13,461 nt of DNA from Acidobacteriaceae bacterium (lineage in GTDB: Bacteria > Acidobacteriota > Vicinamibacteria > Vicinamibacterales > CAVVIG01): the NCBI GenBank assembly GCA_031274845.1, contig JAISPN010000266.1, positions 1 through 13,461 on the forward strand. Direction: 5' to 3'. Positions 1-6,498 of the stretch are shown here, piece after piece. Each line of letters begins with the position of its first letter. The stretch's first letter is position 1. The translations under genes were made by a program, and so were the position numbers. Below the pieces are notes generated by a model. That model was not told the origin of the DNA. It saw only the letters and a list, made by a program, of their open reading frames with translations, and did no database searches.

Positions 1-39
1 AGGGATGCCCAGAATCATCGGGTGCAAGTCTACCGTCAA

Positions 40-69
40 TTGTGTTGTGGCGAACGGCGGGTCTATTTT
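40..69 (+). promoter_or_regulatory. Possible sigma70-type promoter for the carbonic anhydrase operon
   Basis: TTGTGT (40-45) and TATTTT (64-69) are separated by 18 bases in an AT-richer stretch ahead of the carbonic anhydrase start at 104. The spacing suits a sigma70-like promoter and each box matches only four of six consensus bases. The predicted transcript would start near 76 and carry a leader of about 28 nt. It fits only if translation starts at 104, because the upstream in-frame ATG at 5 would lie outside the transcript. The call is weak: by-eye promoter matches in a GC-rich genome are often false. Confidence 0.25.
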
Positions 70-103
70 GGGTAAAAATGGCGTGAGGCCATTGACAACC
101 GAC

Positions 104-745
104 ATGATTCCTGCGCGCGACGCTCTCGACCGTTTACGTGAAGGGAACCGCCGTTTTGCCGGCGACTTCCGCCACCGGACGCACCTCGGCGCGCGGCGCC
201 GGGAGGTGGCGATCGCGCAGAATCCGTTCGCGATTATTCTCGGCTGCTCGGATTCGCGTGTCCCGGCGGAGATTGTGTTCGATCAGGGGCTGGGCGATCT
301 GTTCGTCATCCGCGTGGCCGGCAACGTCGTGGCGCCCTCGCAGATTGGCAGCGTGGAGTTTGCCGCCACCCAATACGGCACGCGGCTCGTCGTCGTGCTC
401 GGTCACACATCGTGCGGCGCGATTCTCGCCACGATCGACGAGTTGAGCCGCTCGACCGAACAGCAGTCGCGGCACCTGGCGTCGATCGTCAACCGGATCC
501 GTCCGTCGATCGAGGTGCTCATGCACACCGAGCTTGCGAACGATCGCGACACGCTCGTGCGCCATGCCGTGCGCGCCAATATCGGCGCCTCGGTGAGTCA
601 TCTGCGTCACGGATCGGAACTGATTGAAACGCTCATCGCGAAAGACGGGCTGGTCGTCATCGGCGCCGAGTACTCGCTCGACACAGGGCTCGTGGAGTTT
701 TTCGATGGCGTGCCGGAACCCGCCATCGCCTTGGCGGAACGATGA
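104..745 (+). CDS. Beta-class carbonic anhydrase
   Basis: This is a cytoplasmic zinc enzyme interconverting CO2 and bicarbonate. With the ATG at 104 it is 213 aa, normal for bacterial beta-carbonic anhydrases. The zinc ligands are visible: C48 in CSDSR, then H101 and C104 in HTSCGA. The D50-R52 dyad that gates the fourth ligand position is also present. N-terminal residues 2-18 (IPARDALDRLREGNRRF) are the usual family opening. The frame stays open to an ATG at 5 (246 aa), but those 33 extra residues look unlike the family, so 104 is preferred; a GTG at 83 is a third option. No strong ribosome site stands out before 104. The stop overlaps the next start (ATGA at 742-745), so it is probably translationally coupled to the membrane protein and haemoglobin genes downstream. 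Family assignment is secure; the exact start is not. Confidence 0.93.
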   Translation: MIPARDALDRLREGNRRFAGDFRHRTHLGARRREVAIAQNPFAIILGCSDSRVPAEIVFDQGLGDLFVIRVAGNVVAPSQIGSVEFAATQYGTRLVVVLGHTSCGAILATIDELSRSTEQQSRHLASIVNRIRPSIEVLMHTELANDRDTLVRHAVRANIGASVSHLRHGSELIETLIAKDGLVVIGAEYSLDTGLVEFFDGVPEPAIALAER

Positions 746-1119
746 TGGTGAACATGAACGCGGCGGCGGGCCTCAATTGGAGCTGGATTCTGGTGATGGC
801 GATTGCGCCGCTTCCCGCCGGGCTGGCGCTCGCGTACCCGATCTGGTGGACGCGGCAGGTCATCCTCGGCAATCTGGCCGGGAGCGCCGTCATTTTCGGC
901 GTGGCGCTGGCGTTCATTTTCCGCGAGCACGCGGAGCTCGATCGGCTGACCCGCGCCTGTCTCGATGCCGGGATGACCTGTTGGCCCGAGCCGAGCGCGT
1001 TCATGCGATTTGCCATCTACGCCGCCATCGCGATGGTGCAGGTTTTCGTGCTGTTCAGCGTCAGTCTGGCCGTGGAGTCCCGCGTGCGCAATCGCGCCTA
1101 CGCGCCGGAGTGGCGATGA
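742..1119 (+). CDS. Small three-helix membrane protein of unknown function
   Basis: I do not recognise this family. The 125-aa product has three hydrophobic segments, near residues 14-36, 40-60 and 88-110. A charged loop (about 61-87) between the second and third carries C73 and C80, and the tail is basic and Arg-rich. There is no cleavable signal peptide. It starts at the ATG overlapping the carbonic anhydrase stop, with further ATGs at 745 and 754 as alternatives. Its own stop overlaps the haemoglobin start (ATGA at 1116-1119). Being locked between a carbonic anhydrase and a truncated haemoglobin suggests a membrane role in the same process, for example gas or bicarbonate handling or a redox link through the two cysteines. 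That is inference only. The frame is supported by the two 4-bp overlaps and by the consistent hydrophobic pattern. Confidence 0.8.
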   Translation: MMVNMNAAAGLNWSWILVMAIAPLPAGLALAYPIWWTRQVILGNLAGSAVIFGVALAFIFREHAELDRLTRACLDAGMTCWPEPSAFMRFAIYAAIAMVQVFVLFSVSLAVESRVRNRAYAPEWR

Positions 1120-1508
1120 TGGACGACATTGAGATCTATCGCCTCATCGGCGAGGAAGGCTTTGCCGCGCTCGTCGCGGCGTTTTATCGTCAGGTGCCGG
1201 GCGACGATATTCTCGGTCCGATGTATCCGCCTGACGATCTCGTGGGCGCCGAGGTGCGGCTGCGCGATTTTCTGGTGGGGCGCTTTGGCGGTCCGATGCG
1301 CTACATGGAGCAGCGCGGGCATCCGCGTCTGCGCCTGCGGCACGCGCCGTTTGCGATCGATCCGGCAGCGCGTAATCGCTGGATGATCTTGATGACGCGC
1401 GCGCTTGACGAGGTGCAGTTGTCGCCGGTGGCGGCGGATCGGCTGCGCGCGTTCTTTGATGACGTCGCCACAATGATGGTGAATCGCCGCGAGTCTGGGG
1501 ATGCGTAA
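1116..1508 (+). CDS. Group II (trHbO-like) truncated haemoglobin
   Basis: This is a 130-aa haem protein of the 2-over-2 globin family, which binds O2 and often acts in NO or redox chemistry in the cytoplasm. The sequence shows B-helix FY (F23, Y24 = B10), the segment GGPMRYMEQRGHPRLRLRH with H76 as the proximal F8 histidine, then APFAID, and W89 at the G8 position typical of group II. Length matches the family. The ATG at 1116 is chosen because GGAG (1107-1110) lies five bases upstream and the start overlaps the preceding stop. The same frame is open back to 624, but that stretch lies antisense-like over real genes and does not resemble a globin. The last gene of the tight carbonic anhydrase/membrane protein/globin trio, it is followed after 15 bases by the NHL-repeat gene. 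Confidence 0.93.
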   Translation: MMDDIEIYRLIGEEGFAALVAAFYRQVPGDDILGPMYPPDDLVGAEVRLRDFLVGRFGGPMRYMEQRGHPRLRLRHAPFAIDPAARNRWMILMTRALDEVQLSPVAADRLRAFFDDVATMMVNRRESGDA

Positions 1509-1509
1509 C

Positions 1510-1516
1510 AAGGAGG
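1510..1516 (+). promoter_or_regulatory. Strong Shine-Dalgarno site of the NHL gene
   Basis: AAGGAGG lies seven bases before the ATG at 1524 and is a near-perfect anti-16S match. It fixes the start of the NHL-repeat gene and implies strong independent initiation within the operon, unlike the overlap-coupled genes before it. Confidence 0.85.
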
Positions 1517-1523
1517 CGGTGGC

Positions 1524-2588
1524 ATGAATCGGCGTGCATTCCTTGGGAGTCTGTTCGTGCTCGCTGGCGCCACACGTCTATCGGCGTCGGCGTCGGTTTC
1601 AACGCTCGTCGGGAACGGCGCTCCCGGCAAGAGCGATACGCAGGTCAACAATCCCTACGGCATCGTGATTGGCCCGGACGGCGGTCTGTATTTCTGCGAT
1701 CTGGACAACCAGATGATCCGCCGGTTCGATCTCGCCACGAAGACGATGCGAGTCGTGGCGGGCAACGGCGTGAAAGGGCGCACGGGCGACGGTGGGCCAG
1801 CGACCGAGGCGTCGCTGAACATGCCGCACGAGATTCAGTTCGATGCGAACGGCAATGCCTACATCGCCGAACGCGACAATCACATCGTCAGAAAGATTGA
1901 CCGGCGCGGCACGATTTCGACGCTGGCGGGCACTGGCGTCGCGGGCTACTCGGGGGATGGCGGTCCGGCGAGCGCGGCGATGCTGAATCAACCGCACAGC
2001 ATCGCGATCGGGAACGACAACCGGCTGCTCATCTGCGACATCGGCAATCAACGGATCCGCCGTGTCGATCTCGCCTCTGGCCGGATCGAGACGTATGCCG
2101 GGACTGGCGTCGCGCAACCGGCGCCGGATGGCGCGCCGGTGGCGGGCACGCCGCTGCAAGGGCCGCGCACGATGGTGTTCGATGCCGCCGGCGATTGCTA
2201 TCTGGCGCTTCGCGAAGGCAACGCCATCTACCGCATCGATGCCGCGCGGCAGACGCTGCACCATGTCGCCGGCAGCGGCAAGCAAGGCTACTCGGGCGAT
2301 GGCGGTCCGGCGACGGCCGCGACGCTCGCCGGGCCGAAGGGACTCGCGTGGAGTCCGGGGCGTCTCTATATCGCGGACACCGAGAACCATGTGATCCGGC
2401 AGATCGATCTCGCAAGCGGCATCATCACGACGATCCTTGGCACAGGCGAGCGCGGCGACGGACCAGAAACCGATCCGCTCGCGTGCCGGCTGTCGCGTCC
2501 GCACGGCCTGTTCGTGGATCGCGCGAACACGCTGTATGTCACCGACAGCGAAGCGCACCGCATCCGCGTCATGAGTCTGCGCGGCTGA
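1524..2588 (+). CDS. Exported NHL-repeat beta-propeller protein
   Basis: The 354-aa product starts with NRRAFLGSLFVLAG, a twin-arginine-like signal (RR then FLG) with a short hydrophobic core and a likely cut after about residue 22-24. It is therefore probably exported folded through Tat. The mature part is built from six NHL blades beginning near residues 44, 100, 156, 213, 270 and 325 (for example NPYGIV, MPHEIQ, QPHSIA, RPHGLF). Most blades also show D/E-N-x-x-I-R-x-I/F-D and AGTG/GYSGDGGPA linkers. Such propellers are scaffolds or lyase-like enzymes; no substrate can be read from the sequence and no catalytic domain is attached. It follows the globin gene by 15 bases with its own strong ribosome site, and its TGA shares a base with the next ATG. 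Export makes a direct physical partnership with the cytoplasmic globin unlikely. Confidence 0.9.
   Translation: MNRRAFLGSLFVLAGATRLSASASVSTLVGNGAPGKSDTQVNNPYGIVIGPDGGLYFCDLDNQMIRRFDLATKTMRVVAGNGVKGRTGDGGPATEASLNMPHEIQFDANGNAYIAERDNHIVRKIDRRGTISTLAGTGVAGYSGDGGPASAAMLNQPHSIAIGNDNRLLICDIGNQRIRRVDLASGRIETYAGTGVAQPAPDGAPVAGTPLQGPRTMVFDAAGDCYLALREGNAIYRIDAARQTLHHVAGSGKQGYSGDGGPATAATLAGPKGLAWSPGRLYIADTENHVIRQIDLASGIITTILGTGERGDGPETDPLACRLSRPHGLFVDRANTLYVTDSEAHRIRVMSLRG
1944..2313 (+). repeat. Near-identical 28-bp repeat pair inside the NHL gene
   Basis: Bases 1944-1971 and 2286-2313 agree at 27 of 28 positions and both encode the GYSGDGGPA inter-blade linker. The two copies are 342 bp apart. A more diverged version lies near 1785-1800 (TGDGGPA). 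Matching at the DNA level, not only the protein level, suggests recent blade duplication or gene conversion inside the propeller. This is an intragenic repeat, not a mobile element. Confidence 0.75.
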
Positions 2589-3241
2589 TGTTTCTCGGTC
2601 ACCTTGCCGTGGGCCTTGCGGCGAAGAAGGCCACGCCGCGCGTGTCGCTGGCGATGCTGCTCTTGGCCGCGCAGTGGGCCGATACGCTGTGGCCGGTGCT
2701 GCTGCTCGCGGGCATCGAGCACGTGCGCATCGATCCCGGGAATACCGTCTTCACGCCGCTCGCGTTTGTCGACTATCCGTACTCGCACTCGCTTGTCGCG
2801 CTGCTCGGGTGGGCGGTGGTCATCGGCGGTTTGTACCGCGGCATCGTTGGCGGACGCCGCACGATGCTCGTGCTCGGTGTGCTCGTCCTGAGCCACTGGG
2901 GGCTTGATTTTGTGACGCACCGGCCCGACATGCCGCTCTATCCGGGGGGGCCGCTCTATGGGCTCGGTTTGTGGAACTCTGTGCCTGCGACAATCGGCAT
3001 CGAGCTGGCGATGTTTGCGATCGGTCTCTTCGTGTACCTCTCGACCACGAGGGCGCGCGACCGGATCGGACGCTGGGGATTTGCCGGTCTCGTCGTGGTG
3101 CTCGTCGGTGCGTACATCGCGAATATTTCGAGCGCGCCGCCGCCGTCAGTGACGGTGCTTGCGGTCGCCGCCATCGCTGGCGCTGGCGTCATGACGCTCT
3201 GGGCGTGGTGGGTGGATCGGCACCGCGATGTGGTTTCATAG
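2588..3241 (+). CDS. DUF457/YdjM-like membrane protein, putative metal-dependent hydrolase
   Basis: The 217-aa integral membrane protein has about six hydrophobic segments (roughly 17-41, 66-84, 92-104, 132-151, 163-181, 187-208). Conserved-looking polar residues sit at helix ends: H5, D32 in QWADTLWP, H67 in YSHSL, and H103, D107 and H111 in SHWGLDFVTHRPDMPLY. That H/D pattern is what I associate with the DUF457 (YdjM-like) inner-membrane 'metal-dependent hydrolase' group; the enzymatic label in that family is weakly founded. The ATG shares its A with the NHL stop (TGATG at 2586-2590), and there is no clear ribosome site, so expression is probably by translational coupling. The frame is open back to 2195 but that part lies over the NHL gene. 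It is likely the last gene of the first operon. Confidence 0.82.
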   Translation: MFLGHLAVGLAAKKATPRVSLAMLLLAAQWADTLWPVLLLAGIEHVRIDPGNTVFTPLAFVDYPYSHSLVALLGWAVVIGGLYRGIVGGRRTMLVLGVLVLSHWGLDFVTHRPDMPLYPGGPLYGLGLWNSVPATIGIELAMFAIGLFVYLSTTRARDRIGRWGFAGLVVVLVGAYIANISSAPPPSVTVLAVAAIAGAGVMTLWAWWVDRHRDVVS

Positions 3242-3297
3242 AGAAAAAACATGCGTCACAGAGAGAGAAAACGAGTGATTTCGTGGTACTCTCCTTC

Positions 3298-3312
3298 GAC
3301 GCATTGTGCGTC
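3298..3312 (+). repeat. Perfect 6-bp inverted repeat before the SWIB gene
   Basis: GACGCA-TTG-TGCGTC is a perfect inverted repeat (3298-3303 and 3307-3312) ending five bases before the AGGAGA ribosome site of the SWIB gene. The half-site TGCGTC also occurs at 3252-3257. It could be a small hairpin in the leader, affecting ribosome access, or a dimeric operator. No promoter boxes nearby are convincing. Confidence 0.4.
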
Positions 3313-3327
3313 TTCATAGGAGACGGC

Positions 3328-3645
3328 ATGGCAAAGAAGACTGCAAAGACTGCGAAGACAGCGAAGGCAGCGAAGACTGTGAAGAAAAAGGCGGCTCGGA
3401 AACCGAACGCGGCCTTCATGAAGCCCGTGACCCCGAGCGACACGCTTGCCGAGATTGTCGGCGCAAAGCCGATGCCGCGCACCGAGGTCACCAAGAAGCT
3501 GTGGGCCTACATCAAGAAGAACGGCCTGCAGGACAAGAAGAACAAGCGGATGATCAACGCGGACGCGAACCTCAAGCCGATCTTCGGCAAGCCGCAGGTC
3601 AACATGTTCGCGATGACGAAGTTGGTCAGCAAGCATCTGAAATAA
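3328..3645 (+). CDS. SWIB/MDM2-domain protein with a lysine-rich histone H1-like tail
   Basis: The 105-aa basic protein starts at the ATG four bases after AGGAGA (3318-3323). Residues 1-26 are almost only Lys, Ala and Thr with a repeated KTA/KAA pattern, like the tails of bacterial H1-like proteins. Residues about 30-105 form a SWIB domain: FMKPVTPSDTLAEIVG, then LWAYIKKNGLQDKKNKRMIN, then LKPIFGKPQVNMF and a C-terminal helix. SWIB domains are found in eukaryotic chromatin remodelers and in some bacteria (notably chlamydiae), where their role is poorly defined. DNA binding or compaction through the tail is inferred from charge. It has its own leader and a strong terminator downstream, so it is probably a single-gene transcript. 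The in-frame open stretch from 2971 to 3327 lies over the preceding gene and is not used. Confidence 0.92.
   Translation: MAKKTAKTAKTAKAAKTVKKKAARKPNAAFMKPVTPSDTLAEIVGAKPMPRTEVTKKLWAYIKKNGLQDKKNKRMINADANLKPIFGKPQVNMFAMTKLVSKHLK
3337..3381 (+). repeat. Five tandem 9-bp units coding the KTA tail
   Basis: Five imperfect 9-bp units of the form AAGACTGCG run in frame and encode K-T/A-A/V tripeptides in the SWIB protein tail. The units differ by one to three bases. Such an in-frame array can gain or lose units without breaking the gene, so tail length may vary between strains. Confidence 0.8.
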
Positions 3646-3675
3646 CAGGCGGCCCCAGGGCGCCTGAGTAACGAG

Positions 3676-3711
3676 GGGCGACGGTCGACACGGCCGTCGC
3701 CCTTTCTTTTT
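3676..3711 (+). terminator. Strong rho-independent terminator after the SWIB gene
   Basis: An 11-bp stem (3676-3686 with 3692-3702, one G-T pair) closes a 5-base loop and is followed by TTTCTTTTT. The first nine pairs, GGGCGACGG with CCGTCGCCC, are perfect. It starts 30 bases after the SWIB stop and isolates that gene from the downstream operon. Confidence 0.93.
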
Positions 3712-3744
3712 GTCCCGCCGCTGTCGTTGCCGCGGAACCTTAGG

Positions 3745-3750
3745 TAGAAT
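3745..3750 (+). promoter_or_regulatory. Possible -10 element of the fusion-gene operon
   Basis: TAGAAT lies 48 bases before the ATG at 3799, just downstream of the SWIB terminator, where a promoter for the second operon is needed. No good -35 box is present at the right distance: TTGCCG at 3727-3732 is only 12 bases away. The call rests on position plus a five-of-six match. Confidence 0.35.
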
Positions 3751-3798
3751 GCGCGTCGCTTGTTGTGGTCCCGATTTGACTGTGATTGAAGGAGCTTC

Positions 3799-6204
3799 AT
3801 GAACTCGCGGCGCCTGTTGCCCGCCATGTTGCTGCTGTTTGTCGGCAGCGGCTGCGCGGCTCTTATCTACGAAGTCGTCTGGTTTCAACTGCTGGAACTC
3901 GTCATCGGTTCCTCAGCGGTGTCGATTGCGGTCTTGCTCGGCACCTTCATGGGAGGCATGTGCCTCGGCAGCTTGCTGCTGCCGCGCTTCATCTCCACTG
4001 ACGCCCATCCGCTTCGCGTCTACGCCTGGCTCGAACTCGGCATCGGCTCCATCGGCCTCCTGATTCTGTTCGGCATGCCGGTGCTTGGCGGCGTCTACAC
4101 CGCGTGGGCCGGCTCTGGCATCGTCGGCATTCTGCTGCGCGGCGTCGCGGCGGGCATCTGCTTGTTGCCGCCCACGCTGCTGATGGGCGCGACGCTGCCG
4201 GCGATTGCCCGGTGGGTCGAACGCACGCCGGACGGCGTGGCGTGGCTCGGATTTTTTTATGGCGGCAATACCGCCGGAGCAGTGGTCGGCAGTCTACTCG
4301 CGGGCTTCTTCCTGCTGTCGTTCTACAACGTCTCGGTCGCGACCTATGTCGCTGTCGCGCTGAACATCGCCGTCGCGCTGCTGGCGCTTTTCCTCGCGCA
4401 CCTCGAACCGTTCGCGTCGCCGGTCTCGGATGATGCCGCCGCGGAGACACGATCGGCGGGCGTCGTCACGGCAGAGACGTCAGATCGCCGGTTGGTGTAT
4501 CTGGTGATTGCGCTGTCCGGGTTGACGGCGCTGGCCTGCGAAGTGCTCTGGACGCGTCAGCTCTCGTTGCTCCTTGGCGCGACGGTGTACACCTTCTCGC
4601 TGATTCTGGCGGTGTTCCTCGCCGGCATCGGCATCGGCAGCAGCGTCGGCACGCTGATGGGCCGCCATGTGGCGCAGCCGCGCATCGCGCTGGGCTGGTG
4701 TCAGTTGGGGCTCGCCGCGTGCATGGCGTGGGCGGCGTGGGTGCTGACGCAGTCGCTGCCGTACTGGCCGATCAATCCGTCGATTTCGTCGAGTGCCTGG
4801 TTTGAGTTTCAACTCGATCTCGTCCGCTGTCTGTATGCCGTGCTCCCCGGCGCGATTCTCTGGGGCGCCAGCTTCCCGCTCGCGCTGGCGGCGGTTTCGT
4901 CAAAAGACGAAGACCCCGCGCGTCTGGTGGGGCGCGTGTATGCCGCGAACACGCTCGGCGCGATCGTCGGGTCGCTCATCACCGGCCTCGTCCTCATCGT
5001 CTGGCTGGGGACGCAACGCTCGCAGCAGGTGCTCATCATCGTGGCCGCGATCTCCGGGTTGATGGTGTTTGCCGAAGCCAAATTCTCGGCGCTGACGCTG
5101 GCCGCCGCTGGCGCGGCTGTCGGCCTGCTGACGCTGAGCGTGCAGCCGATTCCTGGTGTCTTTGTCGCCTATGGCCGCAACACCGCGCTGCAACTGGGGC
5201 AGTCGAACATCATCTACGTCGGCGAAGGGTGGAACGCGTCGGTGGCGGTGTCCGAGCAGTCGAACGGCGTGCGCAACTATCACAACGCCGGCAAGGTGCA
5301 GGCGTCGAGCGAGCCGCAGGACATGCGCTTGCAGCGGATGCTCGGTCACCTGACGACACTCGTGCCGAAAACGCCGAGCCGTGTCGTCGTCATCGGCTGC
5401 GGCGCGGGCGTGACGGCGGGCGCGGTCTCGATCGATCCGGCCGTCACGCACGAAACGATCGCCGAAATCGAACCGCTCGTGCCGCGTGTGGTCTCCACCT
5501 ACTTCTCCGGCCCGAACTTCGATGTCGTCCGCAATCCCAAGGTGGATGTCCATCTGGACGATGCGCGGCACTTCTTGCTGACGACGCACGAGAAGTTCGA
5601 TGCGATTACCTCTGATCCACTGGACCCGTGGGTGAAGGGCGCCGCCATGCTCTACACGCGCGAATTTTTCGAGCTGGCGAAGTCGCGTTTGAACCCCGGC
5701 GGCATCGTCACCTTGTTCGTGCAGTTGTACGAGAGCAACACCGAGGCGGTGAAGAGCGAGATCGCGACCTTCTTCGAGGCATTCCCGAAGGGGATGATCT
5801 TCGCCAACACCTACAACGGAGCTGGCTACGATCTCGTGCTGCTCGGTCAGGTCGAGGGGACGACGATCAATCTCGACGAGATCGAAGCGCGATTGGCGCG
5901 GCCGGAGTATGCGCCAGTGAAGCAGTCGCTGGCGGACATCGGCATGCCGTCGGTGATGGATCTCTTCTCAACCTACGCGGGCTCCGCCGAAGACATGCAG
6001 CCGTGGCTGCGCGACGCGCAGATCAATCAGGACCGGAATCTGCGCTTGCAGTATCTTGCCGGCCGCAGCCTGAATGTCTATCAGGCCGACGTGATTTTTG
6101 CCCAGATGCTGCCATACGCCGGCGACCCGAAAGGGGTGTTCACCGGATCGCAGGAGAAGCAGGACGAACTGCTCGCCAGAATCCGCAGCGCGCAAGGGCG
6201 GTAA
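3799..6204 (+). CDS. Fused polytopic membrane protein / spermidine synthase-like protein
   Basis: The 801-aa product has two parts. Residues 1-455 are membrane-embedded and internally duplicated: LIYEVVWFQLLELVIGSS (22-39) matches LACEVLWTRQLSLLLGAT (245-262), and LLMGATLP...NTAGAVVGSLLAG (127-169) matches ILWGASFP...NTLGAIVGSLITG (353-396). Residues about 456-690 are a Rossmann, spermidine synthase-like domain: nucleotide loop VVVIGCGAGV (529-538), acidic AEIEP (555-559), DDAR (587-590), and SDPLDP (605-610) at the gatekeeping Asp position. A soluble tail of about 110 residues follows. Known relatives are annotated as fused MFS/spermidine synthase; few have a proven substrate, so true polyamine synthesis should not be assumed. 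AAGGAG (3789-3794) sets the start. It heads a five-gene plus-strand operon, ending 12 bases before the YciI-like gene. Confidence 0.9.
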   Translation: MNSRRLLPAMLLLFVGSGCAALIYEVVWFQLLELVIGSSAVSIAVLLGTFMGGMCLGSLLLPRFISTDAHPLRVYAWLELGIGSIGLLILFGMPVLGGVYTAWAGSGIVGILLRGVAAGICLLPPTLLMGATLPAIARWVERTPDGVAWLGFFYGGNTAGAVVGSLLAGFFLLSFYNVSVATYVAVALNIAVALLALFLAHLEPFASPVSDDAAAETRSAGVVTAETSDRRLVYLVIALSGLTALACEVLWTRQLSLLLGATVYTFSLILAVFLAGIGIGSSVGTLMGRHVAQPRIALGWCQLGLAACMAWAAWVLTQSLPYWPINPSISSSAWFEFQLDLVRCLYAVLPGAILWGASFPLALAAVSSKDEDPARLVGRVYAANTLGAIVGSLITGLVLIVWLGTQRSQQVLIIVAAISGLMVFAEAKFSALTLAAAGAAVGLLTLSVQPIPGVFVAYGRNTALQLGQSNIIYVGEGWNASVAVSEQSNGVRNYHNAGKVQASSEPQDMRLQRMLGHLTTLVPKTPSRVVVIGCGAGVTAGAVSIDPAVTHETIAEIEPLVPRVVSTYFSGPNFDVVRNPKVDVHLDDARHFLLTTHEKFDAITSDPLDPWVKGAAMLYTREFFELAKSRLNPGGIVTLFVQLYESNTEAVKSEIATFFEAFPKGMIFANTYNGAGYDLVLLGQVEGTTINLDEIEARLARPEYAPVKQSLADIGMPSVMDLFSTYAGSAEDMQPWLRDAQINQDRNLRLQYLAGRSLNVYQADVIFAQMLPYAGDPKGVFTGSQEKQDELLARIRSAQGR

Positions 6205-6216
6205 GCGGTTACGCCG

Positions 6217-6498
6217 ATGCCGCACTTCGTCCTGCTGTACGACTACATCGAGGACAACGTCGCGCGCCGCGCGCCGATCCGGCCAGCGCATCTGGCGCTG
6301 GTGAACGACGCGCACAGTCGCGGCGAACTGGTGATGGCGGGACCGCTGGGCGATCCGCACGAGGGCGCGCTCCTCATCTTCAACGTGGATCACCGCGAGG
6401 CCGTCGAGCAGTTCGTTCAGCGCGATCCGTACGTGCAGCACGGCGTCGTCACCCGCTGGCGCATCGTGCCGTGGACGGTGGTGAGCGGAGGCGCGTAA
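6217..6498 (+). CDS. YciI-like (YCII-related) protein
   Basis: This 93-aa cytoplasmic protein has the small ferredoxin-like alpha/beta pattern of the YCII family: MPHFVLLYDYIED at the start, RPAHLALVNDAHSRGELVMAGPLGD, a strand ALLIFNVD, then FVQRDPYV and RWRIVPW. H25 and D70 (in DPY) match the His-Asp pair proposed as the active site in this family. Reactions are known for only a few relatives, and I cannot assign a substrate. The ATG is 12 bases after the fusion gene's stop with little ribosome-site signal, so coupling is likely. Its TAA is immediately followed by the GTG of the P450 gene. The tight placement hints that it processes or sheds a product connected with the P450, but nothing in the sequence proves it. 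Confidence 0.87.
   Translation: MPHFVLLYDYIEDNVARRAPIRPAHLALVNDAHSRGELVMAGPLGDPHEGALLIFNVDHREAVEQFVQRDPYVQHGVVTRWRIVPWTVVSGGA
6487..6491 (+). promoter_or_regulatory. Ribosome site fixing the GTG start of the P450
   Basis: GGAGG sits inside the end of the YciI-like gene, seven bases before GTG at 6499. The good match and spacing support the GTG start, which directly abuts the upstream stop codon. Confidence 0.8.

Noticed and set aside
78..86. Two-codon ORF (ATG GCG TGA) upstream of the carbonic anhydrase
   Set aside because: It could be a minimal upstream ORF, but so short a match is common by chance and has no ribosome site.
5..103. N-terminal extension of the carbonic anhydrase from ATG at 5
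   Set aside because: The 33 residues do not resemble the family, and ATG at 104 gives a normal family length and opening.
1599..2558. Long open frame of 319 codons on the minus strand
   Set aside because: It lies entirely antisense to the clear NHL-repeat gene, is Arg/Ala/His-rich with no domain, and is the expected GC-rich shadow.
2944..2950. Run of seven G in the DUF457-like gene as a phase-variation tract
   Set aside because: The reading frame is intact through the conserved HRPDMPLYPGG region; a seven-base G run alone in GC-rich DNA is not evidence of phase variation.
3337..3381. Tandem repeats as a CRISPR array or iteron origin
   Set aside because: Units are 9 bp, contiguous without spacers, in frame, and code for the Lys-rich protein tail.
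3727..3750. TTGCCG/TAGAAT as a complete promoter pair
   Set aside because: Spacing is only 12 bases, too short for sigma70; only the -10-like box was kept, at low confidence.
4252..4258. Run of seven T inside the fusion gene as a slippage or sequencing-error site
   Set aside because: The frame and the conserved membrane motif continue normally on both sides, so no frameshift is needed.
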